Positions 36,767 to 45,974 of a stretch of DNA of 64,000 bases are shown piece by piece. Each line of letters opens with the position of its first letter. Position 1 is the stretch's first letter. The notes below the pieces were generated by a model, which was given only the letters and a program-made list of their open reading frames with translations, searched no databases and was not told the DNA's origin. Source of the stretch: CAVQBC01 sp963710665 (lineage in GTDB: Bacteria; Actinomycetota; Thermoleophilia; Solirubrobacterales; Solirubrobacteraceae); NCBI GenBank assembly GCA_963710665.1, contig CAVQBC010000003.1, forward strand, positions 620,001-684,000. The letters are read 5' to 3'. A program made the position numbers and the translations under genes.

Positions 36767-37339
36767 ATGGGCGTGCAGCCTGTCTTCTACTACGACTTCG
36801 CCTCCCCCGACGCCTACCTGGCCGCGGAGCGGGTCGTCCACGTGCTCGGCGAGGTGCCCGAGTGGCAGCCGGTCCGGGTGGACGGGCTCGCGGCGGGGGG
36901 CGTCGGCGGCTTCCGCTGCGCCGAGGAGGAGACGATCTACCGCGAGGACGTCGAGGCGCGCGCGGCGGCGTACGCGCTGCAGGCGCTGCGCTGGCCCGAT
37001 CCCTTCCCGTTCGACAGCCTCGCGGCGCTGCTCGCCGCCACGTACGCGAAGCAGATCGGACGGGTGGTGGCGTTCTCGCTCGCGGCGTTCCGCCAGGCCT
37101 ACGCGGGCGCGCGCGACCTCGGCGAGCGCGACAGCGTGCTGCTCGCCGGCGCGGCGTGCGAGCTGCATCCGGCGGCGCTGATCAAGGGCATCGAGCTCGG
37201 CGCGACGGCGGAGCGGCTGGAGGCCGCCACGGCGGACGCGGCCGCGGCGGGGGTGCTCGACGTGCCGGCGGTCCGGGTCGAGGGCCGCGTCTTCCACGGG
37301 GACCGTGAGCTGGGCGCCGCCGCCGCGGCGCTCGCATGA
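36767..37339 (+). CDS. DsbA-fold protein, 2-hydroxychromene-2-carboxylate isomerase-like
   Basis: A 190-residue thioredoxin-fold protein with N-terminal VFYYDFASPDAYLAAERV, the HCCA isomerase/kappa glutathione transferase signature in which the usual CxxC is replaced by Ser (SPDA). The helical insertion and the C-terminal GVLDVPAVRVEGRVFHGD strand-turn (cis-Pro) complete the fold. It may conjugate or isomerise a thiol-linked substrate, but no glutathione or mycothiol enzyme is near. The start at 36767 is the natural family start; the repeat upstream would otherwise add a spurious 44-residue extension. Confidence 0.8.
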   Translation: MGVQPVFYYDFASPDAYLAAERVVHVLGEVPEWQPVRVDGLAAGGVGGFRCAEEETIYREDVEARAAAYALQALRWPDPFPFDSLAALLAATYAKQIGRVVAFSLAAFRQAYAGARDLGERDSVLLAGAACELHPAALIKGIELGATAERLEAATADAAAAGVLDVPAVRVEGRVFHGDRELGAAAAALA

Positions 37340-37578
37340 AGGCCAACCGGGCCTACGAGCTGCTGGTGACCCGCGAGGGGCACGGGCCGGCGCTGCTCGC
37401 CGATCCCGACCGCGTCGACCGGGTCGAGGTCGTCGAGATCGCGACGGGGGAGGTCGAGCTGTTCTGGGACACGATGCCCTCGCAGACCGGCCGCCTGGCG
37501 CGGGCCCTGCGCACCGACCTCGCCCAGCTCAGCGCCGAGGAGTTCATGGCGCGCTGGCGGCGCTACGACGCGCGATGA
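37336..37578 (+). CDS. Small hypothetical protein
   Basis: An 80-residue soluble protein overlapping both neighbours by 4 bases (ATGA). It has a mixed beta-alpha layout: KANRAYELLVTREG, DRVDRVEVVEIATGEVELFW and a C-terminal helix SAEEFMARWRRY. I do not recognise a family. Tight coupling with the DsbA-like gene and the next membrane gene suggests one transcription unit of three short genes. Function unknown. Confidence 0.65.
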   Translation: MKANRAYELLVTREGHGPALLADPDRVDRVEVVEIATGEVELFWDTMPSQTGRLARALRTDLAQLSAEEFMARWRRYDAR

Positions 37579-37832
37579 ACCGCGCGGCGCTGCTCGCGGT
37601 CCGGGTCGGCCTGCCGGCGGCGATGGTGCTGGTGGGGATCGGGCTGATCGTGTTCGGGGGCGACATCGAGGACGGCGCCGGGGTGTTCCTGATCGGCGCC
37701 GCGGTGCTGGTCGCGCTGCTCAACGCGTTCATGCAGCTCGGCAACCGCAGCGCCGCCGACCGCGACCGCGAGGAGGCGGCGCGCCGGTACTTCGAGCGCC
37801 ACGGTCACTGGCCCGACGAGCGGCGCCGCTAG
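37575..37832 (+). CDS. Small membrane protein
   Basis: An 85-residue protein with two predicted transmembrane helices (LLAVRVGLPAAMVLVGIGLIV and GVFLIGAAVLVALLNAFMQL) and a charged C-terminal tail (SAADRDREEAARRYFERHGH). The first ATG at 37575 overlaps the previous stop. Function unknown; such two-helix proteins are common in actinobacteria. Confidence 0.65.
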   Translation: MNRAALLAVRVGLPAAMVLVGIGLIVFGGDIEDGAGVFLIGAAVLVALLNAFMQLGNRSAADRDREEAARRYFERHGHWPDERRR

Positions 37833-37873
37833 CCCGGGGCCTGCGGGGCCGACGCGCTAACGTGCCGCAGACC

Positions 37874-39097
37874 ATGGCCGACGTCACAGAGACGCGCACC
37901 GACGCCCCACGCGAGCTTCCGGACCCGGACGCGGCGCGGGAGTGGCTGCGGGCGATGATGCTCATCCGCCACTTCGAGGAGCGCGCGGGCGAGATGTACG
38001 CCAAGGCCAAGGTCGGCGGCTTCCTGCACCTGGCGATCGGCGAGGAGGCGACGATCGTCGGCGCCGTGCGGGCGATGCGCGACGACGACTACCTGATCTC
38101 GACCTACCGCTCGCACGGGCACGCGCTCGCGCGCGGCACCGATCCCGACCGCGTGATGGCGGAGCTGTTCGGGCGCGAGGACGGCGTGTCGCACGGCCGC
38201 GGCGGCTCGATGCACATGTTCGACCTCGAGCGGCGCTTCATGGGCGGCTACGGGATCGTCGGCGGCAACCTGCCGCTCGCCGCCGGCATGGGGCTCGCCT
38301 CCGACTACCTCGGCCGCGACGAGGTCACGGTGTGCGTCTTCGGCGACGGCGCCGCCAACCAGGGCACGTTCGGCGAGACGCTCAACCTCGCCGCGCTGTG
38401 GCGGCTGCCGGTGGTCTTCATGGTCACCAACAACCAGTTCGGCATGGGCACGGCGCTCGAGCGCCACACCGCCCAGACCGACCTGCACCGGCGCGGCGAC
38501 GGCTTCGGCGTGCCGGGCATGCGCTGCGACGGGATGGACGTCGTCGACACCTACCACGTGCTGGCCGACGCGATCCGCCAGGCCCGCGAGGACCGCCAAC
38601 CGGTGCTGGTCGAGGCGCTCACCTACCGCTTCCGCGGCCACTCGATGGCCGACCCCGAGGAGTACCGCACCAAGGAGCAGGTCGAGGAGTGGCGCAAGCG
38701 GGACCCGATCAACGTGTTCGGCGCGCGCCTGGTCGAGGAGGGCGTGCTCGAGGAGGGCGACCCCGAGCGCTACGACTCCGAGACCGTCGAGCGCGTCGAC
38801 GCCGCCGTCGCCTTCGCCGACCGCTCGGGGTTCCCCAAGCCCGAGTCGCTGTACGACCACGTCTACGTCCTCGGCGACCAGGTCAAGGGCTGGTACGCGC
38901 TCGACGAGCGCTCGGCGGGCGCGCACCGCGGCGAGCACGAGCGCGAGCTGGCCGCCAAGGAGCTCGGCCCCACCGAGGCCTACGACCAGGCGGTCGAGGT
39001 CGCGACGCGCGAGGACCTGGGGGCCGACAAGGCCGCCGACGAGGCGCAGGCGGAGGACGAGCAGGCGGAGTCGGCGGAGGAGCGGGAGGACGAGTAG
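37874..39097 (+). CDS. 2-Oxoacid dehydrogenase E1 alpha subunit (pyruvate dehydrogenase type)
   Basis: Thiamine-diphosphate-dependent decarboxylase subunit of a pyruvate or related complex. The 407-residue protein has LIRHFEERAGEMYAKAKVGG, FLHLAIGEEATIVGA, the ThDP motif GDGAANQGTFGETLNLAAL ending NN, the regulatory-loop segment YRFRGHSMADPEEYRTKEQVE and a low-complexity acidic C-terminal tail (residues ~370-407). ATG at 37874 rather than GTG at 37862. E1 beta follows 4 bases after its stop, and lpdA is upstream. The YR-x-RGHSM-x-DPxxYR pattern favours pyruvate as substrate. Confidence 0.93.
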   Translation: MADVTETRTDAPRELPDPDAAREWLRAMMLIRHFEERAGEMYAKAKVGGFLHLAIGEEATIVGAVRAMRDDDYLISTYRSHGHALARGTDPDRVMAELFGREDGVSHGRGGSMHMFDLERRFMGGYGIVGGNLPLAAGMGLASDYLGRDEVTVCVFGDGAANQGTFGETLNLAALWRLPVVFMVTNNQFGMGTALERHTAQTDLHRRGDGFGVPGMRCDGMDVVDTYHVLADAIRQAREDRQPVLVEALTYRFRGHSMADPEEYRTKEQVEEWRKRDPINVFGARLVEEGVLEEGDPERYDSETVERVDAAVAFADRSGFPKPESLYDHVYVLGDQVKGWYALDERSAGAHRGEHERELAAKELGPTEAYDQAVEVATREDLGADKAADEAQAEDEQAESAEEREDE

Positions 39098-39101
39098 CGC
39101 C

Positions 39102-40088
39102 ATGGGTGTGATGCGCTACCGCGAGGCGCTCAACCAGGCGCTGCGCGAGGAGATGCAGCGCGACGAGACCGTGTTCCTCATGGGCGAGGACATCGGGGTC
39201 TTCAACGGCGCGTTCAAGGTCACCGCCGGGCTGCTCGACGAGTTCGGGGAGAAGCGCGTGCGCGACACGCCGATCTCCGAGAACACGATCGTGGGGATGG
39301 GCGTCGGCTCCGCCATGACGGGCCTGCGCCCGGTGGTCGAGCTGATGACCATCAACTTCTCGCTGCTGGCCATGGACCAGATCGTCAACCACATGGCGAC
39401 GATCCACTACATGTTCGGCGGGCAGGTGAGGGTGCCGATGGTGGTCCGCATGCCGCAGGGCGCCGGCCACCAGCTCGGGCCGACCCACTCCCACTGCTTC
39501 GAGGCGCTGTTCCTGCACGTGCCGGGCATGCTGCTCGCCGCGCCCTCCACCGCCGCCGACGCCAAGGGGCTGCTCAAGTCGGCGATCCGGGACGACAACC
39601 CGGTCGTGTTCATCGAGCACGAGTACCTGTACGGGCAGCGCGGCGACGTGCCCGACGACGACGACTACACCGTCGACTTCGGCCAGGCGGCGATCCGCCG
39701 CGAGGGCGAGGACGTCACGATCGTGGGGATCTCGCGCATGGCGGTGACCGCCCAGAATGCGGCGAACATCCTCGCCGACGAGCATGAGATCGAGGCCGAG
39801 GTGATCGACCCGCGCACGCTGCGCCCGCTCGACCTCGACACGATCCTCGCGTCGGTGCGCAAGACGAACCGGTGCGTGATCGTCGAGGAGGGCTGGCCGC
39901 ACGGCGGCGTCGGCGCGAACCTCGCCGCGCTGATCCAGGAGCAGGCCTTCGACCACCTCGACGCGCCCGTGGGCCGGGTGACCGGAGCCGACCTGCCGAT
40001 GCCCTACTCCAAGCCGCTCGAGCAGATCGCCTACCCGCACGAGCCGCAGGTGGTGGAGTCCGTGATCGCCACCTTCCGCGACATCTAG
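39102..40088 (+). CDS. 2-Oxoacid dehydrogenase E1 beta subunit (pyruvate dehydrogenase type)
   Basis: Forms the E1 heterotetramer with the preceding gene. The 328-residue protein begins YREALNQALREEMQRDETVF, has MGEDIGVFNGAFKVT, ENTIVGMGVGSAMTGLRPVVE, the H-rich MPQGAGHQLGPTHS segment and VIVEEGWPHGGVGANLAALI in the C-terminal transketolase domain. A palindrome at 40098-40113 follows. No E2 is adjacent; the nearest unpaired E2 is at 50280. Confidence 0.94.
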   Translation: MGVMRYREALNQALREEMQRDETVFLMGEDIGVFNGAFKVTAGLLDEFGEKRVRDTPISENTIVGMGVGSAMTGLRPVVELMTINFSLLAMDQIVNHMATIHYMFGGQVRVPMVVRMPQGAGHQLGPTHSHCFEALFLHVPGMLLAAPSTAADAKGLLKSAIRDDNPVVFIEHEYLYGQRGDVPDDDDYTVDFGQAAIRREGEDVTIVGISRMAVTAQNAANILADEHEIEAEVIDPRTLRPLDLDTILASVRKTNRCVIVEEGWPHGGVGANLAALIQEQAFDHLDAPVGRVTGADLPMPYSKPLEQIAYPHEPQVVESVIATFRDI

Positions 40089-40097
40089 GCGCAACCT

Positions 40098-40113
40098 CCT
40101 CGCAGCTGCGAGG
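40098..40113. promoter_or_regulatory. 16-bp perfect palindrome
   Basis: CCTCGCAGCTGCGAGG, 9 bases after the E1 beta stop; a second GCGCT...AGCGC hairpin follows within 25 bases. Could be a terminator for the lpdA-E1 unit or an operator for the DUF4331 gene 92 bases downstream. No U-tract, so the function is open. Confidence 0.4.
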
Positions 40114-40204
40114 CGCTCGCAAAAAGCGCCTGCTTGCAGGGAAAATTAGATCCGCTGGGCGCCTTGGGACGAATGCATCCGCGACCCCTACCCAAGGAGC
40201 GCAG

Positions 40205-41681
40205 ATGCGCAGAACCTCCGTCCTGGGCGCGGCCTCGGTGGCCGTGCTCACCGCCGGGGCCCTGGCGGCGACGGGCGCCTTCAGCTCGAGTCACCGCGAG
40301 GCGCCCGGGATCCTCAAGGACCCCACGGCGGACAACACCGACGTCTACGCCTTCACTGCTCCGGACGCTCCGGACAAGCTGACGGTCGTGGCGAACTGGA
40401 TCCCGCTCGAGGAGCCGGCGGGCGGGCCGTACTTCGGCAAGCTCGATCCGAACGCCCGCTACTACGTGAAGATCGACAACACCGGCGACGGCGTCGAGGA
40501 CGTGGCCTACCGGTGGCAGTTCAAGCAGCGGTTCCGCAACCCGGACTCGTTCCTGTACGCGGCGCCGACGGTCGACTCGGTCGACGACCCGGACATCAAC
40601 TTCGTCCAGTCGTACGACCTCTACAAGGAGACCTATTCCGGCAAGCGGCTGACGAGCTCGAAGAAGATCGCCTCCGACCTGCCGGTCGCGCCCGACAACG
40701 TCGGGCCCAAGACCATCCCGAACTACGACCGCGGTGGCCGCCGGCGCCGTGCGGCAGCTGAGGGGCGGCGGCAAGACGTTCGTCGGTCCCGTCGACGATC
40801 CGTTCTACGTCGACCTGGGCACGATCTTCGACGGCATCAACATCGACAAGCCCGGCCGGCCGAACATCGGGCTCGGCAACCAGGGCGGCGGCAAGGACGA
40901 CGTCGCGGGCTACAACACGCACGGCTTCGTCCTGCAGGTGCCCGAGGCCGAGGTCACCCGTGACGGCAAGTCCGTCTCGGGCGCGAAGGCCTCGAACGCC
41001 GCCGTCGGCGTGTGGGCCACGACCGAGCGCAAGGCCGTCTCGGTGCTGGCGAATCAGTCCGCCAAGCCCAAGCAGGGCGGCAGCGGCTCCAAGCACGGCT
41101 GGGTCCAGGTCAGCCGCCTGGGCAACCCCCTCATCAACGAGGTGGTCATCCCGATCGGCAAGAAGGACCTCTTCAACCGCACCTCGCCCGCGGACGACGC
41201 CAAGAACTTCGGCAGGTTCGCGACCAATCCCGAGGTGGCGCGCCTCCTCAACGCCCTGTTCAAGCTCGGCGTCAAGGAGACCGACCGCACGGACATCGTC
41301 CAGGCGCTGCTGACCGGCGTCCCCGGCCTCACGCAGATCGGTGACAAGCCGGCCGCCGCGGACACGCTGAAGGTCAACCTCGGCGTCTCGCCGACCGCCA
41401 ACCCGAACCGCTTCGGCGTCCTCGCGGGCGACCTCGGCGGCTTCCCGAACGGCCGGCGCCTCACCGACGACGTGGTCGACATCGAGCTGCGCGTCATCGC
41501 CGGCGCGCTCCTGCCCGCCGATAAGGGCGGCAAGCAGATCCCGCTCGGCGACGGCGTCGACCAGAACGACAAGCCGTTCCGCTCGGCGTTCCCGTACGTG
41601 GCATCGCCCACCGACGGGCTCACCGGCCTCAACAAGCGGACCGAGCCCCAGCACGCTCCGGTCCCGCAGCCTCCGCGCTGA
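40205..41681 (+). pseudogene. DUF4331 exported protein, one frameshift
   Basis: Exported protein of the DUF4331 family. The ATG at 40205 has AAGGAG 6 bases upstream, then a signal peptide (SVLGAASVAVLTAGALAATG) and the family start FSSSHREAPGILKDPTADNT, DVYAFTAPDAPDKLTVVANW. The frame breaks near 40730: after PKTIPNYD the continuation in another frame is VAAGAVRQLRGGGKTFVGP, DDPFYVDLGTIFDGINIDKP, through to VIAGALLPADKGGK and the C-terminus. A single-base insertion or sequencing error would restore a ~490-residue protein. Association with the TPR, NicO and Cbi genes suggests a metal-related role, by inference. Confidence 0.85.
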
Positions 41682-41777
41682 TCCCACCGCTCCCGGCACG
41701 GCCGCCCGCCACGGATCGGCGGGCGGCGCGCCGGGTGGGCCCCGACCCCCCCTTTTCAATGAGCACACTCTTCCCGC

Positions 41778-43107
41778 TTGACCCGCCGCCCGGCCGCGCC
41801 ACCCGCCCCGCCCGCCGCGCGGCTGCTCGTGACCACGGTCGCCGCCTTCGCGCTCGCGCTCGGCGTCCTCTCCCTGCTCGACCGCACCCCGGCCGGACCG
41901 CCCCGCGCCGCCGGCGCCCACCGTCGGCGCCTCGCGCGGCGGGACCGACACCGGCGCCGAGGTGCGCCGCCTCCAGGCCGCCGTGCGGATGGCGCCCGAG
42001 GCCGCCGGGCCGCGGGCCCAGCTGGCCGCCGCCTACCTGCAGCGGGCGCGCGAGACCGGCGATCCCTCCTTCTACGTCCGCGCCGAGGGCCTCGTGCGCT
42101 CGGCGCTGGCGCGCGACCCCGGCAACGCGGAGGCGACCGTGCAGGCCGGCACGCTCGCGCTGGCGCGCCATGACTTCAGCAGCGCGCTCGTGCTCGCCCA
42201 GCGGGCGCAGCGCCAGTCGGGCGGCGCGGGCGCCGTCGCTCCCTACCCGGTGCTCGTCGACGCGCTCGTCGAGCTCGGCCGCTACGACGAGGCCGAGCGC
42301 GCGCTGCAGGCGATGGTCGACCTCAAGCCGAACCTCGCCGCCTACGCCCGCGTGTCCTACCTGCGCGAGCTGCACGGCGACCTCGACGGCGCCGCCGCCG
42401 CGATGCGCGACGCGATCGCGGCCGGCGGGCCGGTGCCCGAGCACGTCGCCTCGCTGCAGACTCTCCTGGCCGGCCTCGAGCTGGCGCGTGGCCGGCCCGG
42501 GGCGGCCCGGCGCGCGACCGATGCCGCGCTGGCCGCCCTCCCCGGGTACGTCCCGGCGCTCGCCGAGGACGCCCGCCTGCGCGCGAGCCGCGGCGACCTC
42601 GGGGGTGCCGTCGCGGCGTGGCGGCGGGTCGTCGCGCGGCGGCCGCTGCCCGAGTACGTCACCGCCCTCGGCGAGGCCGAGCTGGCCGCGGGCCGCCGCG
42701 CGCAGGCCCGCCGCGACCTGGCGCTGGTCGGAGTCCAGCGGCGGCTGCCGGCCGCCGGCGGCGTCAACACCGACGTCGAGCGGGCGGCGTTCGAGGCCGA
42801 CCACGGCGATCCCCGCCGCGGCGTCGCGCTCGGGCGGCGCGGCTGGGCGGCGGCGCCCAGCGTGCGCTCCGCGGATGCGCTCGGCTGGGCGCTCACCCGG
42901 TCGGGCCGCCCGCGCGAGGGCCTGGCATGGGCCCGTCGCGCCCTGCGGCTCGGTTCCCTCGATCCGCTCCTGCGCTTCCACGCGGGCATGACCGCGCGCG
43001 CCGCCGGCCGCCCGCGCGAGGCGCGCGCGCACCTGCGCACGGCGCTCGCACACGGGCTGCGGGCGACGCCGTGGCAGGCGCGTCAGGCGCGGGAGGCGCT
43101 CCGATGA
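41778..43107 (+). CDS. TPR-repeat exported protein, frameshift after the signal segment
   Basis: The TTG at 41778 starts a hydrophobic signal/anchor (LLVTTVAAFALALGVLSLL) in one frame, and the TPR part (VRRLQAAVRMAPEAAGPRAQ onward) is in another. The frame change lies within the Pro/Gly/Ala-rich stretch at ~41905-41935. A GTG at 41962 could start the TPR part alone, losing the signal. The repeats run to residue ~380: PGNAEATVQAGTLALARHDF, RYDEAERALQAMVDLKPNLA, GLAWARRALRLGSLDPLLRF. Its stop overlaps the NicO-like gene (ATGA). TPR proteins mediate protein-protein contacts; partner unknown but DUF4331 and NicO are the neighbours. Confidence 0.75.
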
Positions 43108-44447
43108 GGCGGCTCGTCGTCGCCGCCGCGGTGGCGGTGGGGCTCCTCGCCCTGCCGGCCGCCGCGTCCGCGCACCCGCTCGGCAACTTCTCGTTCAACC
43201 ACCTCACGCGCGTCGCGATCTCGAGCGACCGGGTGGACGTGCGCTATGTGCTCGACCAGGCGGAGATCCCGACGTTCCAGGAGCGCGGAGTCCCGCTCGC
43301 CGAGGTGCTGCGTCGCAAGCGCGCGGAGGTGGACCGGCGGCTGGTGGTGCGCGTCGACGGCCGTCGCGCGGCGCTCGAGACGGTGCGACCGCCGCGCCTG
43401 ACCCGCCCGCGGGGACAGGGCGGGCTGGCCACGACCCGGCTCGAGCTCGACCTGCGCGCCTCCGCCCGCGGCGCCCGCCGCGTGACGGTCGAGGACGGGA
43501 CCTTCCCGGACCGGGTCGGCTGGCGCGCGGTGGTGGCCGCTCCCGGACGGGGGACGAGCGTGCGCTCGACCGCGCCCGCCGGCGATCCCACCGGCGGCCT
43601 TCGCCGCTACCCGCGCGACCTGCTCGCGAGCCCCGCCGACCGCCGCACGGCGACGCTCGCCGTCGCGCCCGGAGCGGGCACCCTCCGGGCGCCCGACGGC
43701 GAGCGGTCCTACGGCGCGGGCCGGCAGGCCGAGACCGGCTTCACCGGCCTGCTCGAGGACGCCGCCTCCGGGGAAGGCGTCCTCGTCCTCCTCCTGCTCG
43801 CCGCGTTCGGGTGGGGCGCGGTGCACGCGCTCTCGCCCGGGCACGGCAAGGCGATGGTCGCCGCCTACCTCGTCGGCACCCGCGGGACCGCGCGCCACGC
43901 GCTCGGGCTGGGCCTCGTGGTCACCGCCACCCACACCGCCGGGGTGTTCGCGCTCGGGTTCGTCGCGCTCGCGCTCTCGAGCGTGATCCTGCCCGAGCAG
44001 CTCTTCCCGTGGCTCAACCTCGCCTCTGGGCTGCTCGTGGTCGCCGTCGGCGCCGGCGTGTTGCGCGGGCGGCTGCGCGCGAGGCACGGGCATGAGCACG
44101 GGCACCACCATCATCACCACCACGAGCACGAGCACGTGTCCCGGCGCGGCCTCCTCGCCATGGGCGCGTCCGCCGGCCTGATCCCCTGCCCGTCCGCGCT
44201 CGTGGTCCTCCTCGGCGCCGTCGCGCAGCAGGAGATCGGCCTCGGGATGCTGCTGATCGTGGCGTTCAGCGCCGGCCTGGCGGCGACGCTGACGGCGATC
44301 GGGCTCGCGGTGGTGTACGCGGGCCGCGCGCTCGAGCGGGTGCCGCGGGCCGGGCGCGTGGCGGCGGTCCTGCCGACGATCTCGGCTCTCGTGATCGTCG
44401 GCGTGGGCTGCGTGCTGACCGCGCAGGCGGTCCCGCAGATCGCATGA
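43104..44447 (+). CDS. NicO/RcnA-like nickel/cobalt transporter with N-terminal extracytoplasmic domain
   Basis: A 447-residue protein. Signal peptide (LVVAAAVAVGLLALPAAASA) and an extracytoplasmic domain of ~200 residues starting AHPLGNFSFNHLTRVAI, then six or seven helices of the NicO family: LLLAAFGWGAVHALSPGHGK (the HALxPGHGK motif), ATHTAGVFALGFVALAL, and GLIPCPSALVVLLGAV with the family Pro-Cys-Pro. A His-rich loop (HGHEHGHHHHHHHEHEH) between helices fits nickel or cobalt handling. Direction, import or export, cannot be told. It is followed by a Fur-family gene and CbiMQO genes. Confidence 0.9.
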   Translation: MRRLVVAAAVAVGLLALPAAASAHPLGNFSFNHLTRVAISSDRVDVRYVLDQAEIPTFQERGVPLAEVLRRKRAEVDRRLVVRVDGRRAALETVRPPRLTRPRGQGGLATTRLELDLRASARGARRVTVEDGTFPDRVGWRAVVAAPGRGTSVRSTAPAGDPTGGLRRYPRDLLASPADRRTATLAVAPGAGTLRAPDGERSYGAGRQAETGFTGLLEDAASGEGVLVLLLLAAFGWGAVHALSPGHGKAMVAAYLVGTRGTARHALGLGLVVTATHTAGVFALGFVALALSSVILPEQLFPWLNLASGLLVVAVGAGVLRGRLRARHGHEHGHHHHHHHEHEHVSRRGLLAMGASAGLIPCPSALVVLLGAVAQQEIGLGMLLIVAFSAGLAATLTAIGLAVVYAGRALERVPRAGRVAAVLPTISALVIVGVGCVLTAQAVPQIA

Positions 44448-44529
44448 GTGATCCGATCCGGCGGCGCCTGCGCAAGAGACCATCGTTCGGCCGAGCGGGA
44501 GCGGCTCGCCCACAACAGAGAGGTTGGTC

Positions 44530-45003
44530 GTGACCGTCTCCCACCCACGCTCCGCGCCCGGCGCGGTGAGCGTCACTGCGGCGTTGACGAAGCTGCGCTC
44601 GCGCGGCCTGCGGGTCTCCTCCGCGCGCCGGCTCGTGCTCGAGGCGCTGTACCAGGCCGACGGCCCGGTGAGCGCCGAGGTCATCGCCGGCGGCCTCGGC
44701 GGGCGCCTGCCCGCCTCGGACCTCGCGTCCGTGTACCGCAACCTCGACACGCTCGAGGACGCCGGGCTGGTCCACCACGTCCACCTCGGCCACGGGCCCG
44801 GCCGGTACGCGCCCGCGGCCGGCGCGCACGCGGGCTACGCCGCGTGCGAGGACTGCGGGCGCCACGTGGTGCTCGATCCCGGGGCGCTGGCGATCGTCGG
44901 CGAGGCCGTGCGGGAGGCGTGCGGCTTCGCGGCGGGCTTCACCCACTTCCCGATCATCGGCCGCTGCGCCGACTGCGAGGTGACCGGACATGCACATTCC
45001 TGA
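44530..45003 (+). CDS. Fur family metalloregulator (Nur/Zur-like)
   Basis: A 157-residue metal-dependent repressor. It has an N-terminal winged helix (LRSRGLRVSSARRLVLEALY, then SDLASVYRNLDTLEDAGLV, the Fur recognition helix with YRNL), metal-site residues (HHVHLGHGPGRYAP) and two CxxC structural zinc motifs (CEDC, CADC). Start GTG 44530, with AGAGAGG upstream. The stop overlaps the cbiM start by 14 bases, so it is in the same operon as the ECF transporter and probably controls it. A nickel-sensing Nur is the best guess from context; Zur or Fur cannot be excluded. Confidence 0.88.
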   Translation: MTVSHPRSAPGAVSVTAALTKLRSRGLRVSSARRLVLEALYQADGPVSAEVIAGGLGGRLPASDLASVYRNLDTLEDAGLVHHVHLGHGPGRYAPAAGAHAGYAACEDCGRHVVLDPGALAIVGEAVREACGFAAGFTHFPIIGRCADCEVTGHAHS

Positions 45004-45652
45004 CGGCTTCCTCGCCCCCGAGGTCGCGGCCGGCACCGCCGTGGTCGCCGCGGGCGCCGTGGGCTACGGCCTGCGGCGGGCCTCGCGCACGCTCGACGAC
45101 CGCACCGTGCCGCTGCTCGGCGTCACCGGCGCGTTCGTGTTCGCCGCCCAGATGCTCAACTTCCCGGTCGCCGGCGGTACGAGCGGCCACTTCCTCGGCG
45201 CGGCGCTGGCGGCGGTCCTGCTCGGGCCGTGGCTCGCGTGCCTCGTGCTGGCTGTCGTGCTCGGGATGCAGGCGCTGGTGTTCGCCGACGGCGGGATCAG
45301 CGCGCTCGGGGCGAACATCTTCAACATGGGCGTCGTCGGCGTGCTGGGCGCCGGGCTGATCGTCGCCGCCGCCCGCGCGCTGCTGCCGCGCAGCCGGACC
45401 GCGTTCCTCGGCGCCGCCGCGGTCGCCGCGTGGGCCGCCGTGATGGCGGGCGCCGCGGCGTGCGCGGCCGAGCTCGCGCTCTCGGGCACGATCCCGCTGA
45501 ACACCGTGGTCCCGGCGATGCTGTCCGTGCACGCCGTGATCGGCGTCGGCGAGGCCGTGATCACGGTCGCCGCGCTGAGCGCGATCCTCGCCAGCCGTCC
45601 GGATCTCGTCGCCGGCCGGGCGCCGGTTCTCGCGACCGCCGAAGGGGTGTGA
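44990..45652 (+). CDS. cbiM: CbiM/NikM-type S component of ECF nickel/cobalt transporter
   Basis: Membrane protein of 220 residues that binds the metal ion. The mature N-terminus MHIPDGFLAP provides the metal-binding Met1-His2 amino terminus of NikM/CbiM, which depends on the exact ATG at 44990. Seven hydrophobic helices with ASFVFAAQMLNFPV-like and GTSGHFLGAALAAVLLGPW segments follow, and NIFNMGVVG is conserved. It overlaps the Fur gene by 14 bases and is 3 bases before the PDGLE gene. Confidence 0.95.
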   Translation: MHIPDGFLAPEVAAGTAVVAAGAVGYGLRRASRTLDDRTVPLLGVTGAFVFAAQMLNFPVAGGTSGHFLGAALAAVLLGPWLACLVLAVVLGMQALVFADGGISALGANIFNMGVVGVLGAGLIVAAARALLPRSRTAFLGAAAVAAWAAVMAGAAACAAELALSGTIPLNTVVPAMLSVHAVIGVGEAVITVAALSAILASRPDLVAGRAPVLATAEGV

Positions 45653-45655
45653 GCC

Positions 45656-45964
45656 ATGACGATCCGGCTGTTCACGATCCTGGCGGTGGCGGTCGCCATC
45701 GGCCTCGCCACGGGGCTGTCGCCGTACGCCTCGGCGTCCCCGGATGGGCTCGAGAAGGTCGCCGAGCGCCAGGGCTTCCTCGAGCAGGGACGCCTGCACG
45801 CGGTGCAGGAGAAGTCGCCCATCCCCGGCTACGCGTTCCCCGGCATCGGCGACGCGCGGCTCGCCACGGGGCTCGCGGGGTTCGCCGGGACGCTCGGCGT
45901 GTTCGCCGTCGGATTCGGCCTCGCGGCCGCGGTGCGCCGGCACCCGCGCCGCGCGGCGACCTGA
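45656..45964 (+). CDS. PDGLE domain protein, CbiN/NikN-like subunit
   Basis: A 102-residue small membrane protein with two helices (LFTILAVAVAIGLATGLSP and TGLAGFAGTLGVFAVGFGL) flanking an extracytoplasmic loop that contains SPDGLEKVAERQGFL, the PDGLE signature. In nickel/cobalt ECF systems a CbiN or PDGLE protein assists CbiM. Gene order M-PDGLE-Q-O matches. Nickel systems use PDGLE or NikN partners more often than CbiN, which mildly favours nickel. Confidence 0.9.
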   Translation: MTIRLFTILAVAVAIGLATGLSPYASASPDGLEKVAERQGFLEQGRLHAVQEKSPIPGYAFPGIGDARLATGLAGFAGTLGVFAVGFGLAAAVRRHPRRAAT

Positions 45965-45974
45965 GGGCGGCGCC

